Source: Carallia brachiata (taxonomy: Eukaryota; Streptophyta; Magnoliopsida; Malpighiales; Rhizophoraceae). Taken from it: a stretch of 64,000 bases of DNA. Both the position numbers and the translations under genes were made by a program. The stretch lies in assembly GCA_021464245.1 (NCBI GenBank), contig JADCRB010000151.1:1224947-1288946 (forward strand). Direction: 5' to 3'. Shown here piece after piece: positions 39,383-52,130 of the stretch; positions within the stretch are counted from its first letter, which is position 1; every line of letters starts with the position of its first letter. Below the pieces are notes generated by a model. That model was not told the DNA's origin. It was given only the letters and a program-made list of their open reading frames with translations, and made no database searches.

Positions 39383-42300
39383 CTAATGAAGCGTTTAAAG
39401 GTACTGATTCATCCCACTGAATTTGGTTTTTTGTTTTTTGTTTTTTTTTTTAAATTTTCGGATGTCAATCTAAGTGGTGTTGTAATATTTTGATCTCCCT
39501 CTGATAAATAACATGAAAAAGTGTAAAATGGTCTCAATTTAGGAATTCATTTCCATCTCTATATGCTATTTCTGTACATTAGAACTAATTCTTGTCATTT
39601 TATTTCCAAGCCCACAAGTATGCTCAGGCAATTGATCTCTACACACAAGCAATTGAACTAAATGGTCAGAATGCTGTTTACTGGGCCAATCGTGCATTTG
39701 CCCACATTAAACTGGAGGAGTATGGCAGTGCAATACAGGATGCTTCAAAGGCTATTGAAATTGATTCCAAGTATTCCAAGGCATGCAACTAATTCTGGGA
39801 ATTAATGTGATATCTATGACTTTGGATAATGGTCCTGCTCTGATCCTTTTCTAAATTACAGGGTTATTACAGGCGAGGTGCTGCTTTTCTTGCCATGGGA
39901 AAATTCAAAGAAGCACTAAAGGACTTCCAACAGGTTTTGTTTTTATTTTTTTTTTTCCAGTTAGTTTGTATTGGCTTTTATTTTTGATGCCCTGGGGAAA
40001 GTGCAGATGAATATTTTGTCCTATTTTATTTGTTCCCCTACCGACACATTTTTTGGCTTGCTTTATTTGTTATGGACCACTTTGCTTAAACCGTTGGTAC
40101 TCTTTCAGTTGTGTTTCAGGTGTATTTTATTGTCCCAAAGTACATTGCACTATTCTAGACATCAAATGTTCTTCGCATCTTGCGGTTTGAACATTTAACT
40201 TTTTGTCACCTAAGTGATTACGTGGAATGCCAGATTTTTTGATGGAATTCACCGTTTTTAATCAACTTCAGTTCTGGTGCTGTTGATGTGGTTTTTCAAT
40301 GATGCCTTGCTTAAGGCATCACTTCAACGCTTTGCTGGTGCTATCAAATATTTCTTCACTGTAACTTTGTTGGTAATTTTTTTATGTTTCAAGTGCTAGC
40401 TGCTTTTGTGGTCAAGACCAATGTTTATAAAGTGCTTTATCACCAACAGGAAAAAAAAAAAGGGATGATGTTACAGTTTATGAACACTTCCCTCTTCAAC
40501 ATTCATCATTCTCCTGCTTTGGCTTTTGAACATAATGAAGAGCAACACCATTTTGAAAATACAATGTAGTACATTTCAATACTGTTTTTAGACCAAGTGA
40601 TAAGTGATCACTTTGGGAACAAAGTTGGCAGATGGATGAAGAAACTGGCACAACTATGACAAAAGTTTTTGATTTTTCATCTGCATTAGACATACTCATT
40701 AGTTTTCTCTGATTCTCTCATGCATCCTGGCATGTCAAGACGAACTTGTCTTCACTTTCTGTGGAGGGAATTTGTAGATTTCTTCCATTGAATAAAATGT
40801 TTCACATGTCTTTATATAATGCTTATATTCATATGTGTAATCTAGGTCAAGAAAATCTGTCCAAATGATCCTGATGCGACGAAGAAATTGAGGGAATGTG
40901 AAAAGGCTGTAATGAAGCTCAAGTTTGAAGAAGCAATTGCTGTACCTGAATCTGAAAGGCTCTCAGTAGCTGATTCTATTGATTTTCGTTCTATAGGTAC
41001 TGCTGTTATGTGAGTTGATTTTTTCTTTTCTTTATTGAGTAGTTACATAATGCCAGGAGTGATATCTGAAACAATGGGGAATATGAAGTAGAAGTCATGG
41101 TTTTTGAGGAATAAAATATGGCCATAGTTTTGTCATTAACCACTTTTTTCTTTCCTTTCTTTCATTTGAAAATTTGCTAGATCTTAAGTTGAGACTTTTG
41201 CAGTTTGGCTGCTATTCGCGAGACAAAACATGTCACATTAGTCTCTATATTGTCCATTTCATTTTCCAATGGTTTACTTAATCACTTACCCCTAGTTTTT
41301 TTTCCCCCTCTTTAATTTTTTTCTTGAACATATTTTTGGTTAAGAAACATGTCTTTGTGTGCTCTGTCCTGGGGCATCTGCTTAGTCCAATCCCTGAAAG
41401 TTTAATCCTTTTGTTTCAGTCGAGACTTGTCACTCCTATCTCAGTGAAAAAGAAAAATATTATGAGCTTTTTTAGATCTATTCATACAGGATGTCATAGC
41501 TTTGAATGCATCTTATTGTGCACTTATTCTTGGTTCTGTAGTTCAGATTGATTTGGATAGTAGAGTTTTTTTTTTTTTTTTTCAAATTTTCTTTTCTGGA
41601 GCAGGTCCTTGATTTAAAAGTTTCATCAGCTGAATTTGCGCAATATGCTTGATCAATATGAACTCTCTGCCTAAGCTACTAATTGAGTTTACCTTTTCTA
41701 AAGTAAGCAATACTCATAACATGTTGTCAATATATTTTATCATCATAGGGAATGGCCCCAGTTCATCATCTGTGCCCACCCAATTGGCCATATTACCAGT
41801 AGCAGTAGCAGTGGCAGCTGTGTCAGCGGCTATGATGCTGTTGGGAACGGCAAGAAATGCAACAGTGGTGGCAGTACTGATGGTGATACTGGTGGTCCTA
41901 GGAGCATGTTGGTGGGTTGGCGTCAGGGTTAGGTGTTTCTTTAGCAAGAGACAAATAATTAACCTAGGTTTGGCTTGTTGTTAATGAAGTATTCTTGTTG
42001 CAACCAACTTATGCAATCCCTAATAAAAAAGGGTTTAAGTTATTAAGTTTTTAATATCACTCCTATAAAAATTCACTGCAACATAATTTACCATGTTTAT
42101 TATATAATGAATAACTGTGTCAGGAATTTTATAATGTTGTAAAGGAAACTGAAGTATCTTTATTGGTAAAATGTCTCTGTTGGGGGTCAAGTTGTTAGTT
42201 CTTGGTGAAAAATTTTTGTTTTATATTCTGTTGTTGTGACCATTTCCACTTCATTTCTTTATCCTATGCTTCCTAAGGGAACTTTGTTTCTTCACTTTGA

Positions 42301-45300
42301 CCGACATAATCCTAATTTGTTGTATAAAATGAGAATAATAGGATTCTTAATGATCTGGGCTTTTGAATTTTACTTGTATTCCAAATAATTGACAAAAGAT
42401 CTGCAATTGCACAAACATGGCAACTTGATGTTAATTATCTTATTTTGCAATGCTATTAACTTCAATGATTATGAATCAATAGTTTCGTAAAGAAAGAACT
42501 TGAATTTGGTTGGTTCGTGTTTGCATATTCATTGTATCAAGTGCCTAGGCTGCTATATTTGGATGGATATCAGATGCATGTTATCTCTCTAGTTTTAAGG
42601 GACATGCTATTCTCTTACTTTTGTAGATGTGGAGCCACAATACGCTGGTGCAAGGATAGAGGGAGATAATGTTACTGTAGATTTTGTTAAGAAAATGATG
42701 GAGGACTTCAAGAATCAGAAGTGCTTACACAAACGGTATGATTAACTTGGATGATAAAATTGATCTGTACATTATCGGTGATCTAATGTTTCCATGTGGA
42801 ACCTTGTTGGTGATGTTGTAGGTACGCATTCCAAATTGTCTTACAAACAAGAGAAATGTTGAGAGCTCTGCCTTCTCTCGTTGATATTGATATTTCTGAT
42901 GGCAAGCACTTCACTGTATGCGGTGATGTGCATGGCCAGGTAATCACATTGATTTTGCTTTTTCTAGATTCTACAAAATGTGCTTGCTTTTTCATGAAAA
43001 TTCTTAATGACACCTCCAAACTCTGTATGGTATCACCTTTGGTGCAAATGAGGTCAAATAAAAGGGCCTTGTCAGTTGGCAAGCTGATAGACTAATTTGT
43101 GAATGTGTTGTGATGTCGTTTGTGAGTACTTTCTGTGGTGCAGAGCCAAAACTCTAGAATAGCCATGGGTCTGATTTTCTCTCATGTTCTTTTAGCAAAC
43201 AATTGAGGGATCTTTTCTAGTGATTGGAGATGTTGTTCCTAGTTTTGATTTTCTTTCACCTCTGTTTGTATTGAATCAATCCATCTGCCTTTTCTTGTTA
43301 AATGTCAGTATGCAGCGAAGCAACATATTGGAATACGTTTATTTTTAGTAATTTCATTGATGAATATTTAAATATTATTTTATGCATTACAAGTTAACAT
43401 CTTGCATCCTCCTATCCTCAGGGAATTATATTTCCATATTTGTTGCAGCGTACCAGCCAAAAGTGCTCATACTTGGCTGGTCATCTTTGGTTGCATTTTT
43501 ATATTCTCATTTATTTAATGCGATCCATTGCTTTTTACGATTGTTGCAGTTCTATGATCTGTAAATATTTTTGAGCTTAATGGGCTTCCTTCAGAAGAGA
43601 ATCCATACCTCTTTAATGGTGACTTTGTTGATAGAGGATCGTTTTCGGTGGAAGTTATTCTCACATTGTTTGCGTTCAAGTGCATGTGTCCATCAGGTGA
43701 GGCATTCTATTCTTTTGGGCTGTTGGTGTTTAAGTTCCTTCAGCCTTCTGCAGATTATTCTCTCTCTCTCTCTGGTTTTTTTTTTTTTTTTTGCATTATT
43801 GTAAGGACATGTTGTTATGTGCTGCAGTTTACTTTGGAATTTGAATTGGGGTTCATAAAAAAATGCCTCATTTCACATTAATGTCCACTTGTCATTTGCA
43901 AAATTTTCAGCGGTATATCTTTCTAGAGGAAATCATGAAAGCAAGAGCATGAACAAGATATATGGTTTTGAGGGTGAGGTCAGATCCAAGTTGAGTGACA
44001 CATTTGTGGAACTCTTTGCTGAAGTCTTCTGTTGTTTACCTTTGGCTCATCTAATAAACAAGAAGATATTTATAGTTCATGGAGGTCTGTTTAGTGTCGA
44101 TGGGGTGAAACTAGCAGACATTAAAGCTATTGATCGGTTTCGTGAGCCCCCTGAAGAAGGTAATCTCTATATATGTTTTTTTCCCCACTTATTTGTAATG
44201 TATTAGTCCCACCCTAATCAGTTTTAATTCAAGATTTTTTGGTTTTATAAAAGGTTGGGCTACATGACAGAGTATAGTCTCACTTTATCTTCTTCCCCAT
44301 TGCCATTTTCTGATTTTCTTGACCTTTTCTAGAAACCCATTTTCTGGTGAGTGGTGGCAATTAGCGTTGTTTTGCTAACTTCCTATGTGAGTTGTATGGA
44401 CTGTAATATGATAATGGAAATTGATGCTACTTTGTGCTCCTTACCCTCCTGATGGGGTTGGGTGGGAGACGAAAGGTTGGTGTGGTCGGATATGGTGCTA
44501 CAAAAACTAGGGAGGAGGGTGGTTGCATTTTTCTTCTTTACACGAATACATGCGCATGTGTGCTCTTGTGAAATTTGTTATTGTTGGATTCTACAATCAG
44601 GAGTCGTCCCATTGTGGATGTCTTGTACACCTGTTATGGTGTGTCTTCTGATGTGACAATGTATTAGACAAGGTATATTTTAGGTCACCTTTTCTTTATT
44701 ATTATATTGGTTCAAGTAGGCAAACTGGAGCAAGAGCTGTATGATCCTCTTCATTGTCTGGTATAGATCACTGGCCCAATTGGCAGTTGGATGAAGAAAT
44801 TAGTTTGATGAAATTTAGTACCTATTTTTTCTCCTGTAGTTCCTTTTTCACTTCATTTTTAGCAAGGCCCATATTTCAACAGTCTTCAAATGGCTTTGCT
44901 ATTGGGTTACAAATGGCATCTTATTTAGCTTAAAATAAGTAGGGAACAAATAAAGTGATGATAAGTTGAACTGTTCTGTATAAATGTACATGGATGTATG
45001 CAGTGGTGCAGAGAGGTGGTAACTGGCAGGATGGTTAAAGTTAAATCTTTTAAGCATCCCCAATATGCATTCCTTATTTCTCATCTTTTGTTTTATCTTT
45101 GTCAGGGTTAATGTGTGAATTGCTATGGAGTGATCCACAGCCTTTGCCAGGAAGGGGCCCTAGTAAGCGCGGTGTAGGCCTTTCTTTTGGAGGAGATGTT
45201 ACAAAGAAGTTTTTACAAGAAAATAATCTAGGTATCTTATTTTGTGAGAATAATCTGTGTTATATCAAGATGACTACTTGTCCTACTTTGGTTCCTTCTC

Positions 45301-47083
45301 ATATATTGCTCTACTGACAGAGTTGATTGTACGATCGCATGAAGTGAAGGATGAAGGCTATGAAATTGAGCATGATGGTAAACTTATTACAGTATTTTCT
45401 GCTCCAAATTATTGTGATCAGGTAATGTAACAGTGTCACAGAAATGTGCTACAACATTGGCATTTCCATCTTATCTATCTTCCATTGTGCATTGATCTTG
45501 ATATAAATTTAAAATAGAAAACAAATGTATGTGTATGTATGTATATGTATATATATACATGTTTCAAAATCCATTGTAGATTTTTTTTTGCTAAATTATT
45601 CCTTTGTTAACACGTCTTATGCAGGAATTGCAGTCAACTTGAATTATAGATTATTGAAAACCTACTTTTGTACAAAATTGGTTGTTTGTTTTTCTAACTG
45701 GATCACTAGTTTATTTGTGAATCTCAACAAAAATATAGTGGTGAAATTTTGGGATGAAATACCCAAAAGATTGTTTCTCTACATAGCTCTTCTAGTGCAT
45801 GATGTTAAGGTCAATAAGAATGTCTCTATATTAAGTTGAATTGAAACACCTTTTCCAAAATGCTTCCAAGCGTAGGATTTGCGTTCTGTTTGTATGTGTA
45901 GATATTTTAACCCGAATGCTATGATTTACATCAGATTGAAGGTTATCTTTGACAGTGGGTGATATACATCTGCTTTTCATCTGTAATTTTTGCTTCATTC
46001 TTAGTGTTTCTATAGAGCATTCTGGGCCATTTTCTTTTAAGTGGAATACAACCGCATTTAGTTCCATGGTTGTCTGGACCTTTTAAGGAAGGGAAAGAAG
46101 GGTGATTTTTAGGCCAGTTAATGTGTTGTGACTGTTTGAAATAGGGATAAGAGCAGATTAATCTTTGCTTGTTAATTAAGGGGTGAAACTTATTTGTATG
46201 TTTGTTTGCATTCTAAGCATCCATCATGGCCATCTTGGACGAACACATGCAGAAGACCTGTACAATAATTCCTGTATGATCTTTATCTATTTGTTACGCT
46301 CTAAGCAGAATCACAGTAGGTCTGCAATGGTATTTGTGTGTTAGCTTGCATGCAAAGTATTCATGTATGTTATTCTGGAATGGTCTTGGACTGAAATTTT
46401 TTTCTTCAGACAATTTTCACTGCCCATGTTGCTTGTCTGCAGGGTACCTCACCTTGGCTTAAATAAGATGCCATAGTGACACTGTCGCTATTCAGACTCT
46501 ATTATCACATTTGAGACTATTTTTGGGACATACCTTGTGATTGGCCAAGTGTCTCCTTTTCTTTCTCTGAATTGTGCAGCATATCTGGTGGAATGAAGTT
46601 TCTTTAGTTTGACATTATAATATATCAACATAGTTTTGGTTATTCTTCACTTTCAATACCTGTTTAGCAGCATTTATTTGGCAAATTTTACTGTTGCTCA
46701 GATTATATGGGCGATCTCTACAATGTTTGGTTCCTGTCATATTTTGAGTAGTGTTTTGGACTTTTCAGATGGGTAATAAGGGTGCTTTCATTCGATTTGA
46801 AGCTCCTGATTTGAAGCCAAACATAGTTACATTCTCAGCTGTGGTCAGTAACTTTTTCATTTTACTCCATCTTCTGCTCTTTTACTTTGTTTTTTTGCCT
46901 TCTGGGGTAGGGGAGCATGGCAAGTGTACGGGTGATGGAATATTGTTTTCTACATCATCATCGGCTTCTGACTTTTTGATGGTGCTATGAGTTATGTATT
47001 ACCTCTCTTCTTTCCCTTTGCAGCCTCACCCTGATGTCAAACCAATGGCTTACGCAAACAACTTCCTTAGGATGTTCTCATAG
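39337..47083 (+). CDS. PAPP5: serine/threonine protein phosphatase 5 (TPR-PPP), with a one-base frameshift
   Basis: PP5 couples TPR-mediated Hsp90 binding to a PPP phosphatase; in plants it also dephosphorylates phytochromes (PAPP5). Exons: 39337-39400, 39611-39780, 39862-39933, 40846-40996, 42627-42735, 42822-42939, 43550-43696, 43911-44159, 45106-45231, 45321-45421, 46769-46843, 47024-47083. TPR helices occupy roughly residues 10-115 ([20 protein letters not shown], then [14 protein letters not shown]). The catalytic motifs are all encoded: GDVHGQ, GDFVDRG, RGNHES, HGGLFS and the C-terminal [15 protein letters not shown]. An optional in-frame exon at 41749-41967 adds membrane spans. The second intron is GC-AG (AAG|GCATGC at 39781). 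Exon 7 is one base short: FYDL is followed at once by TAA (43562-43564) and the family sequence resumes from [14 protein letters not shown] in the +1 frame. As read, the product stops at 232 residues against about 480 expected. Everything else is intact, so a sequencing error or a very recent lesion is most likely. Confidence 0.93.
39781..39861 (+). other. GC-AG intron in PP5
   Basis: Family sequence fixes the junction at YSK|GYYRRG, which requires splicing after AAG at 39780. The intron then begins GCATGC rather than GT and ends TTACAG. No GT nearby preserves the protein. GC-AG introns are a known minor U2 class. Confidence 0.85.
41749..41967 (+). other. alternative PP5 exon encoding two membrane-spanning segments
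   Basis: The acceptor CATCATAG ends at 41748 and opens [20 protein letters not shown], which continues through two hydrophobic stretches ([20 protein letters not shown] and [18 protein letters not shown]). The same position in Arabidopsis and tomato PP5 holds an alternatively included exon (GNKPRSSSMPT... in Arabidopsis as I recall) that makes the larger, ER/nuclear-envelope isoform. The donor at 41968 (CTAG|GTTTGG) gives 219 nt, a multiple of three with phases matching both neighbours. The better-looking AG|GTGTTT at 41933 would break the frame, so the 3' border is less certain. Confidence 0.75.
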
Positions 47084-49044
47084 TGTAAGCACTTGGCTAA
47101 CGCCTGTATCATTCTTTCCAATCTCCACTGCTGAACGTGCATTTCATTTTGGAAGATGGCCAAGAGGAGTTGGTTCGTGTTAACTAGTAAGCCTTTTTTT
47201 TTTTTTTTTGCAATGTCATATTCTTTCACTGATATGAATTTTCCTCAGCGACCATTTGAAGATTTTGTCCCATTTTAAAGCTTTAGCCAATGTAGTTATA
47301 GGCAAGAACATAGTGGCACGAAAGACTGCATTGTAAAATGTGACCTATTTATTTCTCTCTGGCACATCGTCACTGTATACGCGTTATGTTTATTTGTTGA
47401 ACTATAGGATCATAATTACGGTAGTTTAAAACCCAAATGAAGTTTTCTGATCGTGGTGATGGACCAAGTCAAACCGGGATACTGAATGCCCATATATTCC
47501 TAAATTAGATCCGTAAAATAGCTGGATTATTTGTGGTTTGGGAATGCAGCAGGATTCTCATTTTTTCGCACGCCCATTCCAGTTTTTGGACTTGATCAAC
47601 GATATAGTCATCAAAGAAAAGCTATTTTGTAAAATCTCTGGCGGTGGGAGACTTTGAATATCCTTTTTTTTTAAAAAGGAAAGTACCGAACCTTCTGGAC
47701 TAGAGCAAATAATTTTTTTTTTTTTTTGGGTAGAACTAGAGCAAATAATCTGGGGATAGGCGGAAGGAATCGGAGATAGGTGACTAGGCTTGGACAGTGG
47801 TTGTAAGCTGCGAAGGGGCTGACGCTGGGCAAAAACTGAGCCCAATTCAATGATTTTGGTGTGATTGACGGCATGTTGGGAGTTCTTTAAGATTTTAACT
47901 TTTATTTTAGAAGTTTTAGATTTAAATCTTATTAAGGAATGGTAGAATTTATGTTAAAGGGGAGTTATTCCTATCGTTGTTAATTTATATCTAATAGCTT
48001 TTTAATGATCCTAAAAAAAAACTCTGGCTGGCATGTTTTAGATATTGGCTGGATGATTTGCATTGTACATGCCCAAACTCCGAACTAACGGCGATATTAG
48101 GAATCGAACTGAGTGAATTATGGCTCCGTGCACTGAGGGAAATGAGTTGATGTTTTAGGCTTTTATGATTGGTTTTTTGGTTAGATAATTAGAAACTACT
48201 TGTTTTTTAATAAAGATAAAATGTAGTTCAGAGAGCCCTCTGTGACTCTTATAAAGGGAGCAAGAATGTGAAGGTGACGCGAGGGGGGGGGGGGGGGGTG
48301 GTTGGGCCAAATGCTGTTTTGAATGGTGCAGCGATACTTAGGCAGGGTAACGTCTTTGAAGTTGCACCTGAATATATGTACATGTGTGTGTGGAGTTGCA
48401 CCTGAATTTGTGGTGGAGAAAGGCAAGAAGTATAATTACGCAGCCTAACAGGGTGAGGGTTAGGGTGGTGAGAGGATCGGAAGTGCTGATTCTCATGACT
48501 GGTAAACACTCAATTGTTATACCGGTTACGTTTTCTAGCAAAATAAAAATTCAATTCAATTGAATTTGGAAGTAGAATTTGATTGATTTAAGTTGGCTAG
48601 TGCGCTGCAATAAATGTATGTAGGTCAGATGGTTGTCTGTTTTGTTCATCATCTTATCCGCCTTTCTTTAGTGTAACAGTTCAAACGGCTAACTGGCAGA
48701 CTCAGTCATTCTTGTAATATTTCTTGTCTCATCGAAATTTCCCAGTGTTGTTAAATCTAATGTAATGGAGGAGGCAAAAAAAAAGATCTCCCATTTACGC
48801 CGTATTTAGTATGATTCAGTTGTACTACGAGAAAATCAAACATTGATTCTATTTTTGATCAACAAATGAAACATTGATTCATTGAGTGTAACAGTGTATA
48901 TATCATTGGCAAAAATTATCATATCGCACTCGAAGTTTCATGACCCACTCCACAATGACGACCCAACCCGAACCACAACCCCACCCACCCATTGCTCTAC
49001 AAAATACACACTCTCATGGTTTATTCATAGTTGATGATGGTTGA

Positions 49045-49079
<35 letters not shown>

Positions 49080-49434
49080 CAAAATGGCAAAACATCAAAT
49101 GAAGAAGCCACTTCCAAGTTCCAACCGACCATCGGCCAGGCCTGTTGGCTAGTACCCACAGAGCTAAAGCAACCATTCATGATAGTGACCGCGGGGGTGC
49201 GCCGGGGGGGTTGTGTCAATTGTGGGAGAAAATCTTTATCTTAATGTCTACTCATTAAAAACCAATAAACCCACATGTTTATCTCTTCTTCATTCGCAAT
49301 TTACACAGTAGCACGTAGCCTAAAAGAAAAAAAAAAAAAAAAAAAAGAAACAAAAAAGCCACTTCCAAAACCACCCAAACAGCTGCAACGACTGATGACC
49401 AAACCTTCACCATACGTCTTCAGTAGTCTTTACA
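47084..49434. other. PP5 3' flank and RLP29 promoter region
   Basis: No gene is supported in these 2.35 kb. The first few hundred bases are PP5 3' untranslated and downstream DNA. A G-run (48281-48298) and a TC microsatellite (49047-49078) lie on the RLP29 side. The minus-strand open frames around 47.6-48.5 kb are low-complexity and not protein-like. Confidence 0.5.
49047..49078. repeat. (CT)n microsatellite upstream of RLP29
   Basis: About fifteen CT units sit roughly 360 bp before the RLP29 start codon, a common position for CT tracts near plant transcription starts. Confidence 0.85.
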
Positions 49435-50963
49435 ATGTGCTGCCGCAGTTCTTTCTCAGCCCTCACTCTGTTGCTTGTTTTTCTTCTTCTTTCTCTTATT
49501 TTGGTTCCTCGTGTCTCCTCCACCTATCCAGACACACCTCCAGAATCATCATCATCATCATCATCAGACAACGACAACAACAACAACAATAGTAACAGCA
49601 TGCCCCCCTCCGAGGCTGAAACCCTTTTCAAGATCATGGAGTCCATGTCTTCTGATCAGTCTTGGAGAATCTCTTACCCCAACCTTTGTGAGCCTGACTC
49701 CACCTGGCCTGGGCTTGAGTGCAAGCTCGGACCAGATAACCGCCCCCATGTCTCTAGGCTGGACTTTGGTACTCTTCCAAACCCAACATGCAAGACTTCA
49801 GCCACATTTCCTCACCTCATCTTCTCTCTTCCTCATCTTGAATCTGTCTTCTTTTTCAACTGTTTTACTCACTCCAACACCACCATCTCTGTCTCACCCT
49901 CACCACCAAATGCACTCTCCAGTACCGCTTCACTTCAACAACTCAGTCTCAGATCAAACCCCGCACTAGTTGGTCCGATCCCGCCTCAGATTTCCTTCTT
50001 CAAGTCCTTAAAAATCCTTACGCTGTCACAGAATGGCCTCTTCGGGCATATTCCGGTCGAGATCTTTAGCTTGAGCTCTCTAGTTCACCTTGATTTGAGT
50101 TATAATGCGTTCACAGGTCCTATACCGGTACAATTGGGCGATCTCAAGACCTTGAAGGCCTAGATTTGAGCTACAATTTGCTTACGGGGGTAATTCCAGG
50201 GACAATTGGCCAACTCGTCATGCTTCAAAAACTTGATTTGAGTTCGAATTCACTGACGGGCGGCATTCCTCATAGCGTTGAGAAGCTCAGCTTATTGGCA
50301 TTCATGGCTTTGAGTAACAACCAGATAAGGGGAAATCTGCCAGCGGGATTGTCCAAGTTGCAGAGCTTGCAGTACTTCATCATGGACGATAATCCCATGT
50401 ACATACCGTTGCCAGCAGAATTGGGTGAACTGAAGAAACTACAAGAGCTCAGGCTCGCCAATTCAGGTTACTCCGGCACTATCCCGACAGCATTCTCGCA
50501 GCTCATGAATCTAAGCACCCTGTCACTTCAAAGCAACAGACTGACGGGTGAAATTCCGGCAGGCTTAGGGGGTCTGTCACACATTTATCACCTGAATCTG
50601 AGCAGAAACATGCTGGGTGGAGTTGTGCCTTTCAATTCAAGTTTCTTGAAGAGGCTGGGTAGGAACTTGGACCTCAGTGGCAACCCTGCTCTTTGTTTGA
50701 GTCCTTCTGCAGCTGATGAGAGTACTAGCAGTGGCAACATTGGGATTGGAATTGGAGTTAGCGTCGTCTGTGGAAGTGGAACCACTGCAGGCACCGCCCC
50801 CATCGCCAAGAATGGATCCTCACCCTTTTTTAGTACCCACAAGTCGGAAGCTCCCCAACCCCACGGATTCTATAAATCATTGTCTCTCTTTGACCTTCTG
50901 ATTGTTCATGTTTATGGATTGATGACCCATATACTACTCCTTCTAATGCTTCTTCTTGACTAG
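49435..50963 (+). CDS. RLP29: leucine-rich-repeat receptor-like protein, RLP29-like, with a one-base frameshift
   Basis: Extracellular LRR protein without a kinase. The N-terminus MCCRSSFSALTLLLVFLLLS is a signal peptide, then a Ser/Asp/Asn-rich stretch, the N-cap region (ETLFKIMESMSSDQSWR, PNLCEPDSTWPGLECKLG), and about ten plant-type LRRs (LxxLxLSxNxLxGxIP). The C-terminus is hydrophobic (HILLLLMLLL), fitting a membrane anchor or GPI-type signal. There are no introns. The frame from 49435 stops at 50161-50163, directly after DLKTLKA. Shifting by one base restores GLDLSYNLLTGVIPGTIGQL and continues to the stop at 50961-50963. The missing base falls at about 50154/50155 (TTG followed by AAGGCC where a Glu codon is expected). 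An intact frame would give about 509 aa; as read it encodes 242 aa. Synteny (RLP29 next to PP5 and CSY3) supports the name; the function is poorly known. Confidence 0.88.
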
Positions 50964-52092
50964 TAGTACGTGACGTATGTAGTAGTATGATAATATCAGA
51001 CTTCGACCGATTAATTAATTAATTAGCCTGTTTATCTTGCTCCCCCCATTAAAAAAAAAAAAAAAAGAAAAAAGGTCGTTTATGCTTTATTTTATTTGGC
51101 TGCTGGCAGAGGCTGTAATCGTAATTGTAAATTGTATACCCAAAAAAAAGAAAAAAAAAAAAAGAGTATCTCATAATTAATGATTTTCATCTGATCTTGG
51201 CTCGTCCGTAATTAGTTTCTGTTAATTGCAAGTTTGTGCTATTTTTTAGCAGGAACTTAAAGGTGATCTTCTGCTATGTATACAGGGATTTAGCAGAACC
51301 CTTTCCAAACATATTTCTGTTTTGTAATCGTGCTTCCCTTCTTTACACTCCTCTGAGCGCTTCTTTCTTCTTTTGTCATGCTCCGCATCCGCAACTGGCT
51401 CTTTTTTTTGTTTTTGGGTTGGGTCCCTCTCCCTCCTATTCCTAGTGAGAAGATATGAAGTTGAGGCCTGGTGTTGTGTTTCAAATTCAAATGTGGTGGC
51501 ATTAATAAGTTTGACTTTCTTGGTTTTGGATATTACTGTTAACTGCCATTTCGCTTGTTGCAGCTCTTGTGGTAAAAAGTGTATTTCACTCCGACGATTC
51601 ACGTGAACCAAGTTAATTCAATGTTACTGTTTTAAAAAAAGGTAATTCAATGTTAAATATAAGTAAAAATATAAAATTTAACTAAGACCGAGTGAAATGA
51701 AAAAAATAAAATAAAATTATGTAGTCTATACTTATGTGTATCACATACTCACAACAAAATTTAAGTAAATATAGCAAACACCTATTAATACTAATTATAT
51801 TGAAATTTCAAACCCCGGAGGCCCAAGCCAAAGTTAAAAGCTCCAGGGTTCCCTACTTTGGAGGTTCCGACTTGAATATTGCCAGAGACACTTTATTAAA
51901 AACCTAATTAACATAATCACAACAACTATCAAATAAAATTTGAATTATCCCCGCCTCTATCCTCAATCTGTTCAAGCAAACAGGCTGCTTGCAAACAGAC
52001 CGGGCTCACCGCTCATGAGGGAAACAATACTCTATCTTCAATACCATCGTTGACTTCGAATGAGACGAGAGTCTCGATTGGCCTCTTCTAAG

Positions 52093-52130
<38 letters not shown>

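Noticed and set aside
39592..39792. TPR-like open frame ending in ACN-stop treated as a separate small protein
   Set aside because: It is exon 2 of PP5 read through its GC donor; family sequence continues in the next exon at 39862.
43648..43881. Open frame beginning with GTG and reading [16 protein letters not shown]
   Set aside because: It is the second part of PP5 exon 7 running into the intron, not an independent gene; the apparent start is a GTG codon.
49475..49969. 164-codon His/Pro/Thr-rich open frame overlapping RLP29
   Set aside because: It is an out-of-frame shadow of the LRR gene with low-complexity composition; the RLP29 frame has clear LRR motifs.
51246..51611. 121-codon basic minus-strand open frame downstream of RLP29
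   Set aside because: Lys/Arg/Glu-rich with no recognisable fold, and the region looks like a transcript tail plus AT-rich DNA.
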